Positions 7,401 to 9,493 of a DNA stretch of 9,493 nucleotides are shown here, piece after piece (position 1 is the first letter of the stretch; each line of letters opens with the position of its first letter). Location: NCBI GenBank assembly GCA_020433785.1, contig JAGRCC010000005.1, positions 1 to 9,493 of the forward strand. The letters are read 5' to 3'. This DNA is from Anaerolineae bacterium. GTDB lineage: Bacteria; Chloroflexota; Anaerolineae; 4572-78; J111. The notes beneath the pieces are model-generated. The model was not told the origin of the DNA, ran no database searches, and saw only the letters and a list, made by a program, of their open reading frames with translations. The position numbers were made by a program, and so were the translations under genes.

Positions 7401-7625
7401 CAGGCGGATGGTGCGGCCTGAGGTCGTTAGCGCCAGCTCATGAGCCGATTGGCGCAGGCGGATTGGCTCGCCGGTCCAAGCGAGCAGGTCTTGACCTACG
7501 TCGGCCAAGTCGGGCTTACTTAAGGTCAGGTCAGGCTGGTTGGCACTCACATTCCGTAAGGGAACCCAACCCCACAAAAGCGCCGTGAGGCTGCCGACCA
7601 AGAGCAGCAGTTTTAAGTTGTTCAT
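1449..7625 (-). CDS. Giant secreted mosaic protein: haemagglutinin-like beta-helix, five DUF11 domains, CARDB-like C terminus
   Basis: This is a 2058-residue extracellular or surface protein. A signal peptide (1-28, likely cut after VSA) is followed by an unrecognised region (about 30-215). Residues about 216-380 match in pattern a filamentous-haemagglutinin-like module known to me from cyanobacterial proteins (ALDHPDS...SGGDMRL, DYTGASLHVLAGGSVTLGNV, PTLDIRAGIDWT). Then come about 23 Gly/Asn/Asp-rich beta-helix coils (431-1175) of the form GGDI.L....GDITTG.I.SYS, and a closing segment (1176-1270) with ITHGGGGIIPFMVG and PPQSFLF. Five DUF11 domains follow (about 1273, 1398, 1519, 1640 and 1760 to 1878), then AFLPILLRDF (1885-1894) and a CARDB-like domain (about 1897-2030). 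In cyanobacteria the haemagglutinin part is often joined to a CHAT protease; none is present here. There is no transmembrane helix, LPXTG motif or catalytic domain, so adhesion or fibre structure is the likely role. Only a weak GGTGG lies upstream of the ATG. The gene has its own candidate promoter at 7740-7768. Confidence 0.9.
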   Translation of the reverse strand: MNNLKLLLLVGSLTALLWGWVPLRNVSANQPDLTLSKPDLADVGQDLLAWTGEPIRLRQSAHELALTTSGRTIRLSLADLNGKFHLPLPVGKLTLHLTPQHPLDLFVRYDSASDTVIIDADSDIELTSVDLTSALQIIGQDAIRVSGPIHVAGHLTAAGRTFDLDPAGTLTAASASLRTTETLSLRSGRLAIDGDLTLRSDDRLIVRDDEARPLVVNAGGNLRLQAGQTIDIVALDHPDSALISGGDMRLAAPNPVRGDVHYFSGGAFAIEQPGGRAGHLISPNDPIVLADGDVALGDYTGASLHVLAGGSVTLGNVTITGPDTGPNTINPGNTNTFNGVDPIGSLAPVILSSGTVGVVNGSITPTLDIRAGIDWTTFAGGAPGSQTIPPVINPTFSAATSAAITVTGVISMAAAESLVLLTNRYRANGLSGDITTGDINAGVTQTQTNGGSVAVDSRGDITVGDVSTAADVAGLLVTAGNAGRIGLLALNGAIATTGNLSAFSRTPPNSSGSAGNGGFIVVAAANDITIANGAGFVQSFAVSNATGSAGDGGDIGLVTFNGDINTGPINSYAFAINDEPAGDAGDVLIRADGGAITIGNSFFAAINASSLGDPPGDGGTVTATANGDLTITGAIRTNVSGANGDAGDINLFSATGEITTGDLIAAAESSDNVPGSGGNVIVESLAGPITTGDVFGYSNAFFLNNDARDGGDILMKALGDITTGDLENYSQARGAQGDAGAGGIISLESQGGGITSSGNMLAFSLSALNNNASATAQDGGDVVLQAANSISVSGRIEAYSQSGIFGGGVVTATATNGGTIALSTTTGAITIGGNLNSYASADLDAGNGGAVTLIAATGIRLNNGSGLINAFSRSEEGSVGNGGPVTLTTTAGDISLGAVNSQANNTFADSPTGSGGDISLITNGGGIDLSGNLFGALQSNATGSGLIGNSGDISLIATQGIAIANGGISAFANGTDGNGGDIQLLTTGGDISLNGRVDAFARQGNSSPGSAGTITMQTLQGNITTEAISAYSLALFINNAAHNGGAISLQAPNGDIATGLIDSYSEARGLLGDTGDGGPVEISAGGSITIGGHMATYALTSINNNNSGRAGSGGDIRLQTAGDLLITDSLRTFSAATGPNGQATAAGAVTLTAGGDIELTWIDARAPGVAANGRGGVVDITTGQLLRASGTVSNSLFNLPSDATIATEGLPNTSAITITHGGGGIIPFMVGSAATNGTLNRLTTGDVSLDPPQSFLFDHFEPPNIWILSVPVPELTIAKTADPASDAPYRGEISYTVTISNLGVVPADAVVFTDTLPAEVTFDRFIVEPGGSAVTPGPPDQISWSGSIPAGDAAVFSYVVNHTGDYSQVFSNTAEFFYPTSGQTGSASATVSIAGPPELAIAKSAVPDTDVAYQDEITYTIVLSNTGPSDAENTQLTDLLPVSTTFARWVTQPVGADVVNDELTWEGTVPGNGAVTFVFVVEHIGDYSDVFTNTAEFSHPTTEQTGSASATVSIAGPPDLAIAKSAIPDTDVAYQGEITYTVVLSNGTASEAENTQLTDLLPVNTTFVRWVTQPVGADVVNDELTWEGTVPGNGAVTFVFVVEHIGDYSDVFTNTAEFIYPTTEQSGSASATVTIAGPPELSIAKSAVPNTEVTYRGEVTYTVVVSNGANSAAENTLLTDTLPLSTTFARWVVQPVEADVINDVVTWNGTVPGNGAVTFSFVVSHTGDYEDVVTNTVEYRHVAGSGSAEAAFTVERWLADLLIAKSSVRDEAAGRIVYTIVAQNLGPGDAAGSVVEDPIPAGLSAFVWQCTPSGGANCTPTGSGPINDTLTSFPPGGQVTYIVTATLVATDATVINQATIVPVAGLTDTAPDNSAIDISQPFGRAFLPILLRDFALGPDLIVDELAVTATEVSVTIKNIGTEAVIDGFWVDLYLDPDPPPTQVNQRWEDVGAEGLVWGVAGPAILPGQSVTLTLNHPAYDPTRSHVTLPIPPGTPVYAQVDSINLLTDFGGVLELHELANGPYNNILGPVLSSAGQATPAAIAGETKTTRRSGPMPVR
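1536..1937 (-). other. CARDB-like C-terminal domain of the giant protein
   Basis: Residues about 1897-2030 begin PDLIVDELAVTATEVSVTIKNIGTEAV and continue with a beta-sandwich pattern typical of CARDB adhesion-type domains: FWVDLYLDPDPPP, an aromatic segment with RWEDVG and VWGVAGPAILPG, and a late VYAQVDSINLL. The DLYLDP motif and the final ELHELANGPYNNI are the strongest markers. It follows directly after AFLPILLRDF. The last 28 residues are polar and end in basic residues, with no sorting signal that I can recognise. Confidence 0.65.
1992..3809 (-). repeat. Five tandem DUF11 domains in the giant protein
   Basis: Five repeats of 121-124 residues each start with (L/D)xIAKSxxx, continue with YTVxxSNxG..., then TDxLPxxxTF and a late FVVxHxGDYxxVxTNTxE. 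DUF11 domains are Ig-like beta-sandwiches that serve as spacers in bacterial surface proteins. The middle copies (residues about 1398-1514, 1519-1634 and 1640-1754) are nearly identical to one another and lie at exactly 121-residue spacing. The first and fifth are more divergent. The fifth lacks the GDY motif and has a cysteine pair (C1810, C1817) of the kind that could form a disulfide. Confidence 0.85.
2771..3323 (-). repeat. Recently duplicated 363-bp DUF11 units
   Basis: The DNA of the second and third DUF11 domains is almost identical at a 363-bp offset. Positions 2845-2922 match 3208-3285 in all 78 bases, and the flanking 70-80 bp on the left differs at only a few sites, mostly third codon positions. 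This shows recent duplication or ongoing gene conversion. The other three DUF11 domains share protein motifs but much less DNA identity with this pair. Confidence 0.8.
4101..6335 (-). repeat. Beta-helix coil region with a ten-coil internal duplication
   Basis: About 23 coils of 28-37 residues each begin with GG or G followed by a short hydrophobic strand. A second strand follows around (G)DITTG or an equivalent, and then an Ala/Ser/Asn/Tyr-rich strand such as SYS or AFS. The pattern is that of a right-handed parallel beta-helix. Coils at residues 483-815 (5181-6179) correspond one to one with coils at 816-1146 (4188-5180). For example, YSNAFFLNND and NYSQARGAQGDAG in the first block align with YSLALFINNA and SYSEARGLLGDTG in the second, about 334 residues later. 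The duplication is old at DNA level. Confidence 0.75.
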
Positions 7626-7694
7626 CGCGTCACACCACCGGAATCACTATAGCCCGGCAGCGTCACCAGGTCGAGGTGGCAGTGACTCGCCGGG
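7623..7694 (-). promoter_or_regulatory. Leader hairpin and weak ribosome binding site of the giant gene
   Basis: On the minus strand, CCCGGC (7689-7694) and GTCAC (7682-7686) pair with GTGAC (7662-7666) and GCCGGG (7653-7658) around a 15-nt loop with a small internal loop. The hairpin lies about 28 bp ahead of the ATG. The only ribosome binding candidate is GGTGG, about 9-10 nt before the ATG. The hairpin loop contains CCACC, which is complementary to that GGTGG, so a pseudoknot that masks initiation is conceivable. This is a structural reading of one sequence only. Confidence 0.35.
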
Positions 7695-7739
7695 AGCAAA
7701 TGGGATTAGTTAGCTATTAAAGATCAGATGGGGGGGGCT

Positions 7740-7768
7740 ATTGTAACTACAGTTAGCAATTAGGGCAA
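7740..7768 (-). promoter_or_regulatory. Candidate sigma70-type promoter of the giant gene
   Basis: Read on the minus strand, TTGCCC (7763-7768) and TACAAT (7740-7745) are separated by exactly 17 bp. They match the -35 and -10 consensus at 4 of 6 and 5 of 6 positions. Transcription would start near 7733, within a run of eight G (7730-7737 on the plus strand), giving a leader of about 108 nt that contains the hairpin described separately. A TAACT-AC-AGTTA dyad (7744-7755) overlaps the -10 and spacer and could be an operator. Confidence 0.5.
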
Positions 7769-7865
7769 ACTCAAGGAAAGGCGATGAACCTGTTTGGCCG
7801 ATAGTGAGGGGGCGGCCGTCTCGATTGAGATGACGCCGATAATGAAGATTTCGGATAGCGGAGAT

Positions 7866-7902
7866 AAAAACAGTAGGACAAGTCCGGCGACTTGTCCTAC
7901 TG
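7866..7902 (-). terminator. Intrinsic terminator of the TM2 protein gene
   Basis: CAGTAGGACAAGTC (7871-7884) and GACTTGTCCTACTG (7889-7902) form a perfect 14-bp stem with a 4-nt loop. On the minus strand the stem is followed at once by five T (7866-7870) and then ATC. This is the standard Rho-independent layout, 28 bp after the TAG of the TM2 gene. On the plus strand no T-run follows, so it acts for minus-strand transcription. It insulates the giant gene from its upstream neighbours. Confidence 0.8.
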
Positions 7903-7905
7903 CCT

Positions 7906-7939
7906 CGGATAAATCACTGATTTGTCCGACTACCGGTAG
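7906..7939. repeat. Second palindrome pair beside the terminator
   Basis: CGGATAAATCA (7906-7916) and TGATTTGTCCG (7918-7928) form an 11-bp dyad with a one-base centre and a single T:G pair. Next to it, CTACCGGTAG (7930-7939) is a perfect 10-bp palindrome that overlaps the last codons and stop of the TM2 gene. With the terminator stem they make three dyads in 69 bp. The GGAYAAA...TTTGTCC core is shared with the terminator stem and with the cluster at 1351-1427. Confidence 0.6.
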
Positions 7940-8142
7940 GCAACCGGGTGTTCCTTGGCGTAGTTGTAGGCTTGCATCGCCGCCAATACGTGGCAGACCC
8001 AGCCCAAACAGCCGCCGGTACCCAGCCAAAAGCCGGGGGTAATAATGAGCCAAAAGATGGCCCACAAATAGCGGCCATTGTAGATTTGGCCCACGCCGGG
8101 GATGATAAAGCTTAAGACGGCGGCGGTTCCAGGGTTTCTCAT
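7930..8142 (-). CDS. TM2-domain membrane protein
   Basis: This 70-residue protein has a TM2-type fold: a first helix at about residues 6-22 that carries PGVGQIYNGR, and a second hydrophobic stretch at 25-55 with FWLIITPGFWLGTGGCLGW. A short polar tail YAKEHPVAYR follows. TM2 proteins are small membrane proteins of unclear role, found alone or fused to other domains; this one is the minimal form. The start is firm because AAGGAG (8151-8156, minus strand) sits 8 nt before the ATG. The stop codon overlaps a palindrome, and a strong terminator follows. The gene lies 195 bp downstream of the RCK gene with no overlap, so it may be a separate transcript. I found no convincing promoter in that gap. 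An overlapping frame on the same strand reaching 8065 has no features of a gene. Confidence 0.85.
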   Translation of the reverse strand: MRNPGTAAVLSFIIPGVGQIYNGRYLWAIFWLIITPGFWLGTGGCLGWVCHVLAAMQAYNYAKEHPVAYR

Positions 8143-8175
8143 TGTTCGTTCTCCTTAGTGACGATAAAACGTGGG

Positions 8176-8206
8176 CGTAAGAGGAAGGGTAGGGGAAATT
8201 CTTACG
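8176..8206. repeat. Inverted repeat in the leader region of the TM2 gene
   Basis: CGTAAGA (8176-8182) and TCTTACG (8200-8206) are perfect 7-bp arms around a 17-nt purine-rich loop. The element ends about 34 bp before the TM2 start codon. It could be a leader hairpin or a protein site. It is not a good terminator for the upstream RCK gene, because it is followed by CCCACG before a short TTTT. The rest of the 8143-8337 gap shows nothing else that I can name. Confidence 0.35.
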
Positions 8207-8337
8207 GCCTCACAGCTTGTTATTTATGGTTCAATGGGTCCGGGTAGGGATAAAAGGGAAAATTCCTTATTTCTCACTCCAGGCTCTCTACTTCTCATCA
8301 CTCTCTATACGTATGAATGATCGGTAAGTTTCAAAGA

Positions 8338-9162
8338 CTAACGCCGGCCGGTGACCTCGTCCAACTTGTCTTGGGTGCCGATGACGACCAGGACATCGTT
8401 GATTTCCAGACCAACGTCGCCACGGGGAGTGAAGCGATAGCGATGCTGGCGCTGCAAAAAGTCGTCCGGCTCGTCTGCGGCGATGGAGCCGTAGTCCTCC
8501 TGATCGAGGGATTTGATGGCGACCACCAGCAGTCCGGTGTAGCGGCCAATATCTTTGATGGTTAGTTTGTGGGCGTGTTCGCCGTCGAGTTGACTGGCCT
8601 TAATCAGTTCAGCCAGTTCCGGGGTTCTGATGTCGACTAGAGGGAGTTCGGTAAAGCGTAGGGTTTTGGATTTGTCGGAGACATGGACCATCTGGTCGAG
8701 AAAGCGGACGACGCTGGGACGAATCATCTCCGAGGCGGCCCGCAGACCGCCGATGGCATTGGTCGAAATGACTTTGTCAGCTCCGGCTTTTTCCATTTTA
8801 CTGCGGTTGAGCCGCTCATCGTCCACGCGGGTTACGATGCGAATGCGGGGGCTAAGTGAGCGCGCCGAGAGGATTACGAATAAATTGTCTTTGTCATCGC
8901 CCATGGCGGTAAACAGACCTTTGGCGCGTTTGATGCCGGCTTGCAGCAGGGCTTCATCTTCGGTGGCGTCGCCTTCAATAAAGTAGACGCCTTCGCTTGT
9001 GTCGGGCAGACGGGCTTTCAAGGCGGCAATCACGTCAGGGTGATGTTCAACCACCACTAGCGGTATCCGGCGGTGATATAACTCCTCGGCAATGTGGAAG
9101 CCGGTACGGCCGGCGCCACATAGAATGTAATGGCCTTTTAAGTCTTTGATCGGGTCGGTCAT
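8338..9162 (-). CDS. RCK (TrkA_N + TrkA_C) potassium transport regulatory protein
   Basis: This 274-residue soluble protein is the regulator-of-K+-conductance type. A Rossmann TrkA_N domain (about 11-150) carries the nucleotide-binding loop CGAGRTG (15-21), an acidic residue after strand two (E39), EGDATEDEALLQAGI (63-77) and KAGADKVIS (125-133). A TrkA_C domain follows (about 167-263) and ends in PRGDVGLEINDVLVVIGT. RCK domains bind NAD, ATP or ions and gate K+ channels or Trk/Ktr transporters by forming rings at the cytoplasmic face. There is no transmembrane segment. The TrkA_C domain holds an extended acidic loop (about 218-240, QEDYGSIAADEPDDF) between its strands. It starts 8 bp after the stop of an upstream gene that also ends in a TrkA_C domain, so the two are translationally coupled and likely form a hetero-oligomeric gate. 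No clear ribosome binding site precedes the ATG. Confidence 0.88.
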   Translation of the reverse strand: MTDPIKDLKGHYILCGAGRTGFHIAEELYHRRIPLVVVEHHPDVIAALKARLPDTSEGVYFIEGDATEDEALLQAGIKRAKGLFTAMGDDKDNLFVILSARSLSPRIRIVTRVDDERLNRSKMEKAGADKVISTNAIGGLRAASEMIRPSVVRFLDQMVHVSDKSKTLRFTELPLVDIRTPELAELIKASQLDGEHAHKLTIKDIGRYTGLLVVAIKSLDQEDYGSIAADEPDDFLQRQHRYRFTPRGDVGLEINDVLVVIGTQDKLDEVTGRR

Positions 9163-9170
9163 GAGTTGGG

Positions 9171-9493
9171 TTAGCCTAACAGTTTTGTTGTCCAGAGTTC
9201 AAGCAGACTCTGGGATAGAACTTCATGGTTGAGCTTGAGTCGTTGGTCGGGAGTGGAGATCACGATGAGCACGTCGCCGCGATGGAGTTTCGTGTTACCC
9301 CGGGGAGAGTAGATGTAGCGATCTTCGCCGTCGCCCCGCTGGCCGCGCTCGATGGCTACGACCATTAGCTCGGAACGCTGGCCGATGTCGTAAATATGTA
9401 GTTCGTTGTTATCCAGCTTTTCGACCAGAGACGGCGCTTTGATTTCGCTGACATGCAGCTCTTCCAGTCGGAGCGTCTGGCCGGTTTGGCGCT
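9171..9493 (-). CDS. C-terminal RCK (TrkA_C) part of an upstream K+ channel or Trk-type protein, partial
   Basis: The frame is open from the stop at 9171-9173 to the right edge of the window, so 106 residues of a longer protein are visible. They contain a TrkA_C domain: GQTLRLEELHVSEI, LVEKLDNNELHIYDIGQRSELMVVAIERG, then YIYSPRGNTKLHRGDVLIVISTP. It aligns throughout with the C-terminal domain of the following gene (KTLRFTELPLVDI, TIKDIGRYTGLLVVAI, RFTPRGDVGLEINDVLVVIGT), so the two are paralogues. In comparable operons the first gene encodes the membrane pore fused to an RCK domain. Whether this one does cannot be seen here. A methionine at 9365 is internal, not a start, because the domain begins well before it. 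Confidence 0.8.
   Translation of the reverse strand, partial: RQTGQTLRLEELHVSEIKAPSLVEKLDNNELHIYDIGQRSELMVVAIERGQRGDGEDRYIYSPRGNTKLHRGDVLIVISTPDQRLKLNHEVLSQSLLELWTTKLLG

Noticed and set aside
7784..7804. Tiny plus-strand frame MNLFGR after an AGGAAAGG sequence, as a possible leader peptide
   Set aside because: Nothing on the plus strand downstream would be regulated by it; the neighbouring genes are all on the minus strand.
7760..8065. Minus-strand 101-codon frame overlapping the TM2 gene
   Set aside because: It is in a different frame from the clear TM2 protein, starts inside it without a ribosome binding site, and runs through the terminator.
8254..8268. AAGGGAA-AA-TTCCTT inverted repeat downstream of the RCK gene, as a terminator
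   Set aside because: The stem is short, AT-rich and bulged. The T-run on the minus strand is broken, so it is weak evidence.

Overview
The window looks like a chromosomal segment from a moderately GC-rich member of the Chloroflexota, most plausibly an Anaerolineae-type filamentous organism. Three things support this. The giant secreted protein carries the motif AFLPILLRDF, a form of the 'YLPLVLR'-like motif that recurs in exported Chloroflexota proteins. It also combines DUF11 and CARDB-like domains. A small two-helix membrane protein with a proline-rich tail and a TM2 protein are of types familiar from that phylum. Placement is inference; there is no rRNA or marker gene in the window.

Layout. 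At the left, a short intergenic stretch holds a nested palindrome and a five-and-a-half-copy heptamer array. It precedes a plus-strand gene for a 112-residue two-helix membrane protein (123-461). Next comes a 5'-truncated relic of a kinesin-light-chain-type TPR gene (474-725). It runs into a second heptamer array, split in two by a 46-bp segment with a palindrome (about 713-830). Everything to the right is on the minus strand. A small secreted protein with an eight-aspartate run (830-1321) is followed by a 127-bp gap packed with palindromes. Then comes a 2058-residue secreted mosaic protein filling two thirds of the window (1449-7625). It has its own candidate promoter and a hairpin-bearing leader. 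Next is a TM2-domain protein (7930-8142) with a textbook intrinsic terminator. The right edge holds an RCK/TrkA-type regulatory protein (8338-9162) and, just upstream of it, the C-terminal RCK domain of a second protein that runs off the window.

How the genes fit together. The two RCK proteins are almost certainly one operon controlling monovalent cation (K+) flux. The giant protein is a surface or extracellular fibre: signal peptide, unknown N-terminal region, a filamentous-haemagglutinin-like module, about 23 Gly/Asn/Asp-rich beta-helix coils, five DUF11 domains, the Chloroflexota motif and a CARDB-like C-terminal domain. The small Asp-rich secreted protein lies just downstream on the same strand and may be co-expressed. 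No partner secretion channel is present. 

The most interesting points are the domain mosaic of the giant protein, an internal ten-coil (about 332-residue) duplication inside its beta-helix, and two non-coding repeat families. These are heptamer tandem arrays and palindromes built around GGACAAA...TTTGTCC. One of the palindromes serves as the terminator of the TM2 gene. I see no CRISPR array, mobile-element enzyme, tRNA or rRNA, and no clear multi-gene undescribed system.
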